Source: Marisediminitalea aggregata (GTDB lineage Bacteria > Pseudomonadota > Gammaproteobacteria > Enterobacterales > Alteromonadaceae). Taken from it: a stretch of DNA of 64,000 nucleotides. Both the position numbers and the translations under genes were made by a program. This document shows positions 44,600 through 51,645 of this stretch, piece by piece (position 1 is the first letter of the stretch; every line of letters begins with the position of its first letter). The stretch spans positions 124,001-188,000 of the forward strand of contig NZ_FQWD01000001.1 of the NCBI RefSeq assembly GCF_900129565.1, in the 5' to 3' direction. The notes under the pieces are model-generated. The model saw only the letters and a list, made by a program, of their open reading frames with translations, made no database searches and was not told where the DNA came from.

Positions 44600-45175
44600 T
44601 TAGTGCTTGTCGGCACGGCTCTGGAATTTACGCTCTTCGGTGTTCACCTTGATCCACTCGCCCGTGCTGATGTATTCAGGCACCTGAACAACCAGGCCTG
44701 TAGACAGCGTAGCAGGCTTAGTGCGCGAAGTAGCTGATGCGCCTTTGATTGACGGGTCGGTTTCAACAACCTGCAACTCTACGCTCATAGGCAGATCCAG
44801 TGCTACTGGCACTTCACTTACGATCAGAACCTGTATGCCGTCGGTCTCTTCGTTAATGAACAGCGCTTCGTCTGCGATAGACTCTTTATTCAGGTGATAA
44901 GGCGTGTAGTCTTCCTTGTCCATAAAGACATATTCATCGCCATCCATGTAAGAGAACATCGCAGGGCGACGCACCAAATCCGCCATGTCCAGCATGTCTG
45001 AATCTTTGAATGTTTCGTCAAACTTAGCACCACTTACTACGTCGTACATACGCATACGGTAGATGCTGCCTCCGGCACGACCTTGAGGTACAGAGCGTTC
45101 GATATCACGCACAATACAGGTTTTGCCGTTAAACACGATGGTGTTGTTCTTTTTAATTTCGCTTGCCTTTGGCAT
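44600..45175 (-). CDS. yeiP: Elongation factor P-like protein EfpL (YeiP)
   Basis: The ATG at 45175 gives 191 residues with the family start '[11 protein letters not shown]' and AGGA eight bases before it, so the longer open frame is rejected. Three EF-P domains are present: a KOW-like N-terminal domain, an OB domain and a C-terminal OB domain ending '[22 protein letters not shown]'. At the tip loop (PQGRAGG, near residue 33) it has Arg instead of the modified Lys of EF-P, as in E. coli YeiP. This paralogue relieves ribosome pausing at certain proline-containing motifs. It is monocistronic. Confidence 0.93.
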   Translation of the reverse strand: MPKASEIKKNNTIVFNGKTCIVRDIERSVPQGRAGGSIYRMRMYDVVSGAKFDETFKDSDMLDMADLVRRPAMFSYMDGDEYVFMDKEDYTPYHLNKESIADEALFINEETDGIQVLIVSEVPVALDLPMSVELQVVETDPSIKGASATSRTKPATLSTGLVVQVPEYISTGEWIKVNTEERKFQSRADKH

Positions 45176-45330
45176 GGGATAATCCTGCAATTTCTGGCCG
45201 GAGGCTGGTTGCCCCGGCTTTTGTTGAAGGCGATATTCTCTATGATTTTTGCTCAATGGGAAAGAGCTGGCCGGCGCTTTTGTTCTTTCGTTTTCGGGCT
45301 GCCTGTTTCGGGCAATGAAAAAGCCAAATT

Positions 45331-46122
45331 TTACTTCGCTGTATCCAGGCAGTTCTGCGTTACCGTAAACGCTGTGGGGTCATCAATGGCTGCCAGCTGT
45401 TTTCCTCGCGGTAAACAATCGGGGTTAGCGTATTTCAGAATGTCCGGCTCCGGGTCGCAAAACAGGACATCCAGTGCGCGTCTGTCCATGCCATAGATCC
45501 CCCGGTGGATAAGATTGGCACTGAAGATCATCAGGTCGCCTGCTTTTAACGGCACGCGATACTGGTTAGGCAGATCGTGATGCGGCGCTTTGCCATTATT
45601 GCCCATTCGCACATCCAGTTCTTCAACTGTGTCCCAGTTGATATGGCTTGCGGGAATCACCTCCAAGCCTGGCTCATCGACTAGTGCAAATCGAAAATGT
45701 AACACCTGTGACCCTTTCAGTGCTTCGCGCTGTTCATCCAATGACAAATGGTATTGTGCGTCCCGATGCCAGTAGTTTTTCTGGTTCGGGTTAGCGGGGT
45801 CAAAAAACAACTGAGTATTCATAAAGGCCGGTTGCTTGCCCAATAACCCATAGGCCAAAGTCATTACCCGCTGTGAACCAATAAAGTTAAACAACACTTG
45901 TCGCTGGACATCATTTAAAAACGTGCTGGCTGTGAGGTAGGCTGAGTTAATTGCTCTTTCGGCATAAAATTCGGCGTTTTTGTCCAGCCATTGCTGATGA
46001 AACTCATTCACTACTGCCAACAGGTTGGCTCGCTCCTGCTCACTCAGAAAGCCGTCTATAACAACAAAGCCCTGACGCTGATAGTCAGGGCCAACTTTGT
46101 GTTGCTTGTCATATGTCGACAC
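45331..46122 (-). CDS. Phytanoyl-CoA dioxygenase (PhyH)-family oxygenase
   Basis: This 263-residue protein begins at GTG (46122), with GGAG eight bases upstream. It is a 2-oxoglutarate/Fe(II) oxygenase of the PhyH type: '[17 protein letters not shown]' at the start, the metal ligands H-x-D in '[11 protein letters not shown]' and the distal His in '[15 protein letters not shown]'. PhyH-family enzymes hydroxylate lipids, ectoine precursors or secondary metabolites; the substrate is not evident. It is the last gene of a five-gene leftward operon, only 3 bases after a tiny membrane-protein gene, which makes an envelope or lipid role conceivable. Confidence 0.85.
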   Translation of the reverse strand: MSTYDKQHKVGPDYQRQGFVVIDGFLSEQERANLLAVVNEFHQQWLDKNAEFYAERAINSAYLTASTFLNDVQRQVLFNFIGSQRVMTLAYGLLGKQPAFMNTQLFFDPANPNQKNYWHRDAQYHLSLDEQREALKGSQVLHFRFALVDEPGLEVIPASHINWDTVEELDVRMGNNGKAPHHDLPNQYRVPLKAGDLMIFSANLIHRGIYGMDRRALDVLFCDPEPDILKYANPDCLPRGKQLAAIDDPTAFTVTQNCLDTAK

Positions 46123-46125
46123 TGC

Positions 46126-46344
46126 TCAGGCTCCGCTTGCATTGCAAGGTTTACATGGCTTCGGGCCCGTTTTGCTTCTGGGTATTTGTCCTGCAACGAT
46201 AACGTAGGCGCAAATTTGTATCAGTACCAACGTGCTGGCATTTTCATGCTCACCAACTAAAAATGCAGAAAGCAACATGGTAAATGCAAAGATTAAAGCA
46301 ACAAGCAAATGCGAACTACATTTCAATTTAGTCAGAATATTCAT
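46126..46344 (-). CDS. Tiny membrane protein with VGEHENA motif (paralogue A)
   Basis: This 72-residue protein has a strong ribosome site (GGAGG seven bases upstream). There are two hydrophobic segments, about 13-29 and 38-52, separated by the loop 'VGEHENA', and a Cys/Lys/Pro-rich tail with CKPCN. The next gene upstream encodes a similar protein; without gaps they share M1, N2, L4, L7, L13, IFA, the loop VG-HENA and a following Leu. I do not recognise the family. It lies in an operon with an XRE regulator. Confidence 0.7.
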   Translation of the reverse strand: MNILTKLKCSSHLLVALIFAFTMLLSAFLVGEHENASTLVLIQICAYVIVAGQIPRSKTGPKPCKPCNASGA

Positions 46345-46381
46345 CCTTAATCCTCCGTTGTTTTCGCTATTTCAAACCTGC

Positions 46382-46570
46382 TTAACAGCAGTGTTTGCGT
46401 TGTGCTTTAACACGCTGAAATACCGCGAAGTAAATCCCCAGCAACACCGAGATGAGTACTCCTGCATTTTCGTGGTCACCCACAAAATAGCTGATAGCCA
46501 GTATACTGAGTGCAAAAATAACGGCACTAAATAACTCGGGGTTGGTGTACAAGCTTTTTAAATAATTCAT
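46382..46570 (-). CDS. Tiny membrane protein with VGDHENA motif (paralogue B)
   Basis: The ATG at 46570 (AAGGA seven bases upstream) gives 62 residues; the TTG two codons earlier is less likely. Two hydrophobic segments flank the loop 'VGDHENA', and the tail ends in 'KAQRKHCC', two terminal cysteines. It is paralogous to the next gene downstream, pointing to tandem duplication. It follows the XRE regulator gene closely. The function is unknown; a small membrane helper or a sensor of the upstream membrane protein is possible. Confidence 0.72.
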   Translation of the reverse strand: MNYLKSLYTNPELFSAVIFALSILAISYFVGDHENAGVLISVLLGIYFAVFQRVKAQRKHCC

Positions 46571-46581
46571 AGTCAATTCCT

Positions 46582-46782
46582 TCAGGTTGTTTCTTCATCT
46601 TGAAAAATATCTTCGATAGCCAATTCAAATAATCTGGCAGCCTTGAACGCAAGCGGCAAACTCGGGTCGAACTTGCCCTTCTCAATGGCATTAATGGTTT
46701 GCCTGGATACGTCCAACCGTTCAGCCAGATCCGCCTGTGTCCAGTCGCGCTCTGCACGCAATACTTTTAACCGGTTTTTCAT
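46582..46782 (-). CDS. Small XRE-family HTH regulator
   Basis: This 66-residue protein consists of a single helix-turn-helix domain: 'LRAERDWTQADLAERLDVSRQTINAIEKGK', then 'LAFKAARLFELAIEDIFQDEE'. It belongs to the short Cro/C1 group often encoded beside a small membrane protein. AAGGA precedes the ATG, which overlaps the stop of the upstream membrane protein by 4 bases (ATGA). It probably controls its own operon. Confidence 0.9.
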   Translation of the reverse strand: MKNRLKVLRAERDWTQADLAERLDVSRQTINAIEKGKFDPSLPLAFKAARLFELAIEDIFQDEETT

Positions 46783-47195
46783 TGGTACTTCCTTACTCCA
46801 ATCGCCAAACCAATCAGGTAACTCAATGACATGATCACCGCCAAATGGGAGATTTCAGCGCGAAAAGGAATAACGCCTGTCGAGTCCAGCGCAGAATAGG
46901 CAAAGCCAAGTACCATACCTACCCCCAAAGACAGCCCCATGGCCTCTAACTGCATCTTTCGCTGCAATTCGTCCAGACCAAGTAAGTGCTGCTTGTTGGC
47001 CCAAATCATAAAACCACCCAACACTACGTTAATTCCCACAACTGCAGCGGTGAGGGCGTGATTACCATCCCACAGGTATTTATGCCCGAAAAACACCGTG
47101 GCCAGACTCACAAGCCAGGCTGCTGTCCACATACCTAACCGGCGTACATTTCTGGCGTTACGTTGTTGCCAGGACATGCCTGTATCGTTACCCAT
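46779..47195 (-). CDS. Four-helix membrane protein paired with the XRE regulator
   Basis: This 138-residue protein has about four hydrophobic helices (about 20-38, 48-65, 85-104, 113-132) and a short charged segment 'LDELQRKMQLEA' between helices 2 and 3. This pattern is typical of membrane proteins encoded directly before small XRE regulators. It opens the operon. The function is not known; it may tether or regulate the HTH protein. Confidence 0.75.
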   Translation of the reverse strand: MGNDTGMSWQQRNARNVRRLGMWTAAWLVSLATVFFGHKYLWDGNHALTAAVVGINVVLGGFMIWANKQHLLGLDELQRKMQLEAMGLSLGVGMVLGFAYSALDSTGVIPFRAEISHLAVIMSLSYLIGLAIGVRKYQ

Positions 47196-47442
47196 ATCTT
47201 TAAAACCCTACAAAAAGTAAAACGAACTTTACATATAGTAACCAATGAAAGACAAAAGTAAAGCTTACTTGTCATAAAAAGAGCATTTTTTGAGCTATAG
47301 GCTTGAGGGGAAAGCTAATTTTTTTGAAAAAAGTAAAAAAGAATTGAAGATATTGCTTGTCAGATTGCTAGGCCTATACAGACCCAGAGGATTCTGATTT
47401 AACCTGAATATTTGGCTGTACACTACTCATTAATGCTGAGTG

Positions 47443-47739
47443 TCAATCGGCAATATGCAGCGTATATTTCATGTGTTGATGAAGCACTCTGACAACGAAA
47501 ATACCGTCGCTCGCTTTTTTATAAAAGACCATATGTTTATTAACTGGAAACTTCAGATAGTTTTTTCTGATCTCTTCGGCTGAAGTGCCTGCGTTGGGGG
47601 AGCCCGCTAAAATAACTAACGCTTCGTGGAGTGCAACTAAATAGGCTTCAGCATGGTTTACACCATGGGTGTTGACAGAATAATCGTAAATTCTGGATAT
47701 ATCATCCTCTGCTTTGTTAGAGAGGGTATATTGACTCAT
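47443..47739 (-). CDS. parE: RelE/ParE-family toxin
   Basis: This 98-residue basic protein with 'YTLSNKAEDDISRIYDYSVNTHG', 'NAGTSAEEIRKNYLKFPVNKHMVFYKKASDGIFVVRVLHQHM' features has the ParE/RelE fold. ParE toxins poison gyrase, RelE toxins cleave mRNA. The paired RHH antitoxin of ParD type favours ParE. It starts 2 bases after the antitoxin stop, as in most such pairs. The 250 bases downstream are AT-rich and hold no gene. Confidence 0.9.
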   Translation of the reverse strand: MSQYTLSNKAEDDISRIYDYSVNTHGVNHAEAYLVALHEALVILAGSPNAGTSAEEIRKNYLKFPVNKHMVFYKKASDGIFVVRVLHQHMKYTLHIAD

Positions 47740-47741
47740 AT

Positions 47742-47969
47742 TCAGGCTCGGCTTCTCTTTTCCTTAAGAATATCCATCACGTTCTTCGTACTGCTACCAC
47801 TCAGTTCTCCTTCAATCAGAGCCAGGTTAATAGCATCGCGTTCACTCTGATTGCGGCGAACTAAATCACGAATATAGTCACTGGCGTTAGCATACTTGCC
47901 CGTTTTCACTTGCTCATCTATCCACGTGCGCATCTCGTCCGGGAGCGATACATTCAGTGTTGCCATCAT
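47742..47969 (-). CDS. parD: ParD-family RHH antitoxin
   Basis: This 75-residue protein has an N-terminal ribbon-helix-helix ('TLNVSLPDEMRTWIDEQV', 'YANASDYIRDLVRR') and a flexible C-terminal toxin-binding part. It would neutralise the toxin and repress the pair. Two adjacent ATGs (47969, 47966) are possible; GAGGA sits 5 or 8 bases upstream. Confidence 0.9.
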   Translation of the reverse strand: MMATLNVSLPDEMRTWIDEQVKTGKYANASDYIRDLVRRNQSERDAINLALIEGELSGSSTKNVMDILKEKRSRA

Positions 47970-48102
47970 TTGTTCCTCTATTCTTGGACGTGACTATATG
48001 ATGGCAGATATTAGCAAAGTTTGCCAACTGGTGGTGTCGCGAATGAACAAATACTGTATTAAAACCTAGCAGCCTAAGTCACACTGACCAGCCTTATATC
48101 GG

Positions 48103-48288
48103 CTAATGCAACTCTACTTTCAACTTCGCCAGATTTTGAGTTTCTTTTGACGGTGGCAGCGCTTTGGCTTCTTCAACCATAACGGCCATTGAGTCCAGTA
48201 CATCCAGAAAGTCTCTGAGTTGTTCCGGGTTCATTTGTGCTGACAGTGATTCGATTTTGGCAATTAAACTTTTGGTAGGTAGTCTCAT
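48103..48288 (-). CDS. Hypothetical small helical protein
   Basis: A frame of about 61 residues from the ATG at 48288 (a TTG lies three codons earlier). It starts 'MRLPTKSLIAKIESL' and is helix-rich with 'QLRDFLDVLDSMAVMVEEAK'. No ribosome site is clear and I do not recognise a family. It could be a small coiled-coil regulator or a chance frame. Confidence 0.35.
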   Translation of the reverse strand: MRLPTKSLIAKIESLSAQMNPEQLRDFLDVLDSMAVMVEEAKALPPSKETQNLAKLKVELH

Positions 48289-48427
48289 GAGCGTCAATTT
48301 TTTGTGGTTTGAAAGTCATATCCAAATCACACTCAAATACCTTGCCAAGTTTTTAATAGCGAGAACAGAGGCAGCTTTACCCTGCAAAAAGCTTCACCGC
48401 CACTAACGCCGACGACCCTGGGCTTAC

Positions 48428-48997
48428 TCACTCTTCTGAGGGTGAATAAAGCGCTTCGATCGTCTTTAACTGTTCAGGTAGCTGACGCTTTACCATGCTA
48501 TATCTCACCCAGGTGACAACAACTATCGCCAACTGAACGACGGGCAATACAAACCACATTGATTGCTCGTCCCCGCCGAGCCAGAACCAGGCACAGACGC
48601 CGGAAAGCAGACTCCAAAGCACGGTAATCCCGACTGCAGAGACTCGCCAATAAGTGACTTTATTAATTAGTTGACGCTTTTTCTCTGCCAGCAATGCAGC
48701 CACCGATTGCGTGTCTGCTTCGGATTTCTGCTTTCTTAACAGGAAAGACCATAGCGAAAATGCAAAGGGAACCGGAACGACTGCTGCCAGTAACATGCCT
48801 GACAGCGCACTGCTGGTTAAAAATATAGCCGTGTACAACACAAAAATACTGACTGCGATACCAGAAATAAGATCAACCCAGGCTTTTTGTGTTTCTTTCC
48901 TATGGGTTGCTTTTACGTCGTTAAGCAGTGCCGATGTATCCACCTTGGGTGTTTGTTGCTGATACGCGGCCTGCCATTGTTCAAACTGATTATCCAT
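48428..48997 (-). CDS. Membrane partner (possible anti-sigma factor) of the ECF sigma factor
   Basis: This 189-residue protein has a soluble N-terminus (about 1-40) and about four hydrophobic helices, in two pairs (about 42-85 and 122-165). It overlaps the sigma gene by 8 bases. Position and layout suggest that the N-terminus holds the sigma factor at the membrane, though no zinc-binding anti-sigma motif is visible and four helices are more than the usual one. The assignment is by context. Confidence 0.65.
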   Translation of the reverse strand: MDNQFEQWQAAYQQQTPKVDTSALLNDVKATHRKETQKAWVDLISGIAVSIFVLYTAIFLTSSALSGMLLAAVVPVPFAFSLWSFLLRKQKSEADTQSVAALLAEKKRQLINKVTYWRVSAVGITVLWSLLSGVCAWFWLGGDEQSMWFVLPVVQLAIVVVTWVRYSMVKRQLPEQLKTIEALYSPSEE

Positions 48998-49478
48998 TGT
49001 TATTGCTGCCCAATAGTTGTTCCAGTAACGTTCTTGCCCGCCCGGCGCGTTTAGTTACAGCCGCTTCAGAAGTACCCAGCACGCTGGCAATCTCACTGTA
49101 AGTAAACCCCTCAAGTTGCATGGTAATTACCTGCCGCAGTGGTAGCGACAAACGATTAATAGCCGACATTAAATCCCGACTCTTATCCTGGTTATCACTG
49201 TTTTGGCTAATTAACATGCCGTCGGACAATTCTACGTTGTCAGTCTGGTTTCTGGCTTTTATTACGTAATCAACACAGCGGTTGTGGGCCACCTTTGCCA
49301 CAAAGGTTTTTACGCTGGCATCGCCTCGAAACGAGGCACAGGCACGCCATACCGCTAAGCTGATTTCCTGCAACAGATCCTGTTGCAGATGTTTGTCATT
49401 TTCGTATGAAGAGGCGATACGCGCCAGCATGGGCGCGTATTCTTTGACTACCTCGTCGCATTGAGCTTCGGTCAGCAC
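48990..49478 (-). CDS. ECF-type RNA polymerase sigma factor
   Basis: This 162-residue protein starts at GTG, with AAGGA five bases upstream. Region 2 is 'NDKHLQQDLLQEISLAVWRACASFRGDASVKTFV'-like with 'HNRCVDYV'; region 4 is 'LSLPLRQVITMQLEGFTYSEIASVLGTSEAAVTKR'. It lacks region 1.1 and 3, as ECF sigma factors do. It lies between a membrane-protein gene (8-base gap) and its putative membrane partner. The target promoters and signal are unknown. Confidence 0.9.
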   Translation of the reverse strand: MLTEAQCDEVVKEYAPMLARIASSYENDKHLQQDLLQEISLAVWRACASFRGDASVKTFVAKVAHNRCVDYVIKARNQTDNVELSDGMLISQNSDNQDKSRDLMSAINRLSLPLRQVITMQLEGFTYSEIASVLGTSEAAVTKRAGRARTLLEQLLGSNNNG

Positions 49479-49486
49479 ATCTATCC

Positions 49487-50251
49487 TTAACTAGCTGAAT
49501 TATTGTTATTTTTAGTTTGCGTATCTTCGCCAATCAGATAGTTAAAGGCAACCACATTCACACAGAACAGTAGCGGACCTACTAAGATGGCGCTCAGTAC
49601 GAAGGTGTAAGGCACACTGAACATCAGCGCCATATTCAGCAGCATTAACAGCGACAGTGGTTTGATTGCACGAAAGGCCAGTTTAATACCTTCTACCGTA
49701 GCCGTTTTCAGTGACGCCTGTTTAATCAGTACATAAGCAGGGATAAAGCTCATCAGTAAACCCAGTGGTGCAGAGGCCATGAGTACACTCGCTACGTGAA
49801 TACGGCTAAAGTTCGTCATATCCTGATACAACACCAGGTCCACACCCGGCGCACCAAACGCCAATGCACCGAAGACTACTTGTGAAGCAAAAGGTAACAT
49901 CATTAACACGCCCAGCGCGGGTAAATATCGATAACCCCTGTATTGCTTCAGACTGCGCAGGCTGAATTTGCCGTTTTGCAGTACATGCCAGGTCAACGGC
50001 CAAAGTAGTGTTATTAAGCCGGCCGATAACCATTTAGAGGCAAACATGCCGTAAGGCGCAGGCAATCCTTGTACGAGTCCGCCGATAATCATCAGCACCA
50101 GAGAAGTCAGCGTCAGGCTTATCGGTGCATTTCGATATACACGAGCACCTTGTGCCAGCCAGTCACCCAGCACAGCGAATGCCGAGTTGTCTTTGTTAGT
50201 TTGTTTAGCGGTTGTTACGTCGTTAGAAGTGGTGTTGGTTAGGGTTGTCAT
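49487..50251 (-). CDS. Polytopic membrane protein upstream of the ECF sigma gene
   Basis: This 254-residue protein has a soluble Thr/Asn-rich N-terminus (about 1-35) and about six hydrophobic helices. It resembles the BPSS1780-type integral membrane proteins but I cannot name it safely. AGGAGA precedes the ATG. The 8-base gap to the sigma gene suggests co-transcription, so it may belong to the signal system or be its target. Confidence 0.7.
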   Translation of the reverse strand: MTTLTNTTSNDVTTAKQTNKDNSAFAVLGDWLAQGARVYRNAPISLTLTSLVLMIIGGLVQGLPAPYGMFASKWLSAGLITLLWPLTWHVLQNGKFSLRSLKQYRGYRYLPALGVLMMLPFASQVVFGALAFGAPGVDLVLYQDMTNFSRIHVASVLMASAPLGLLMSFIPAYVLIKQASLKTATVEGIKLAFRAIKPLSLLMLLNMALMFSVPYTFVLSAILVGPLLFCVNVVAFNYLIGEDTQTKNNNNSAS

Positions 50252-50337
50252 GAATCTCTCCTTTTAAGTCAGTTACCCCTATAGTCGAGAGGCACGACAA
50301 AACCCTGACATTTATTTTTAAATTTTTTCAACGCAAT

Positions 50338-50365
50338 GAAAAAGGCACGCCAAATGACGTGCCAT
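50338..50365 (-). terminator. Terminator of the TonB receptor / dipeptidase operon
   Basis: On the minus strand GGCACG and CGTGCC pair around an 8-base loop, followed by TTTTT. It lies 38 bases after the dipeptidase stop. Confidence 0.8.
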
Positions 50366-50402
50366 GCTTGCTATGTTTACGGAGATATACAAGCTAAAAC
50401 TT

Positions 50403-51644
50403 CTACTCTTTTGCTGTTTCCTTCAGGCTATTTGCGTAGTCCTGGGCTTGCTGTAATAAGCGCAGGACATTGTTGCCCCATATATCGGCTAAATCTTCTT
50501 TGCTATAGCCTTCAGCCAGCAAACGCGCGGTAATTTTAGGCAGCGCAGCGACGTCCATCATGGTTTCGACACCACCACCACCGTCCCAGTCAGCGCCAAC
50601 ACCTGTGTGCTTTGGCCCCGCTACTTTCAGGATATGAAGGAAGTGCGCCATGTAGTCCTCAAAGGTGGCTTTCACCGCCGGGTGTTCCATTTCAATCTGT
50701 TTGCGCTGCGCTTTAAACGCCGCTATTTGCTCTGGCGTCATATCAGACAGGCTGCCCATTTGCTTCATCAGCACACCAAAGGCTTTTCTGCGTTCGGGAT
50801 CACTGGGCAGTTCAGTCAGGTAAGAGCTATATGCGTTTACATGAATAACACCGCCGCTTGCCACCAGCTTTTTCAGCAGGGCATCGTCCACGTTACGCGG
50901 ATGGTCATACACTGCCTTCGTGCCGGAATGAGAAAGAATAACCGGCGTTTTCGACAGTTCAATCATATCCTCCAGCAATGCATCAGAGGAATGAGAGCCA
51001 TCCAGTATAATGCCAAGTTCATTGGCTTTTTTTACCAGGGCCTCTCCGAGCGGCGATAAACCGTCGAATTGAGGCCCATCCGGATCGGTGGAGCTGTCGC
51101 CAAACTGGTTATTTTTAAAATGGACCGGCCCAACCATTCGCAGTCCCATTTTATAAAACGTATTCAGTAAGCTTAAGTCTTCACCGAGCGGATAAGCATT
51201 CTCCATACTGACATAGACAATCTTCTTGCCGTCAGCCACAATTTTTTCTGCATCTTCCGGCTCAGTTGCCAGTGCAAAGGTATCCGGGTTAGCGGCAACC
51301 ATGTTGTGTATAGCCATAGCGCGCAGCAACGCGGTATCACGAGCAGACTTAAATCCGTCTTCGGTAACCGGGCCTTGCGGGGTGTAAATAACCCAGAAGC
51401 CGCCATCTAAGCCACCTTCATTCATGCGCGGCACATCGACCTGAGAAAAGTCACTGTCGTAAGTATGCTCATGCATGATGTCGAAACCAGGCTGCACCAG
51501 CAGCGCTGGAGTATCGAGGTGCGTATCCATGACTATCAGTTCTTCGTGCATGGCATGACTGGTGCGTTGATCGATAGCGGAGAATGCGGGGCTGCTTAAC
51601 GCAGCCACCGCACCTGCACACACACTTATTGCAAACTTTTTCAT
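50403..51644 (-). CDS. Membrane dipeptidase, peptidase family M19
   Basis: This 413-residue protein has a signal peptide (about 1-22, ending in AFS). The renal-dipeptidase TIM barrel shows 'VMDTHLDTP' (metal ligands His/Asp), 'GGFWVIYTP', 'SMENAYPLG' (bridging Glu), 'LDGSHSSDA' and 'PVILSHSGTKA' (His ligands), and 'HTGVGADWDGGGGV'. M19 enzymes split dipeptides, including some with D-residues. It lies 1 base after the TonB receptor gene, so receptor and peptidase probably import and break down one class of small peptide. Confidence 0.92.
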   Translation of the reverse strand: MKKFAISVCAGAVAALSSPAFSAIDQRTSHAMHEELIVMDTHLDTPALLVQPGFDIMHEHTYDSDFSQVDVPRMNEGGLDGGFWVIYTPQGPVTEDGFKSARDTALLRAMAIHNMVAANPDTFALATEPEDAEKIVADGKKIVYVSMENAYPLGEDLSLLNTFYKMGLRMVGPVHFKNNQFGDSSTDPDGPQFDGLSPLGEALVKKANELGIILDGSHSSDALLEDMIELSKTPVILSHSGTKAVYDHPRNVDDALLKKLVASGGVIHVNAYSSYLTELPSDPERRKAFGVLMKQMGSLSDMTPEQIAAFKAQRKQIEMEHPAVKATFEDYMAHFLHILKVAGPKHTGVGADWDGGGGVETMMDVAALPKITARLLAEGYSKEDLADIWGNNVLRLLQQAQDYANSLKETAKE

Positions 51645-51645
51645 A

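Noticed and set aside
47443..47969. ParDE pair as evidence of a genomic island
   Set aside because: No integrase, attachment repeat or shift in flanking gene type was seen; a lone chromosomal toxin-antitoxin pair is common.
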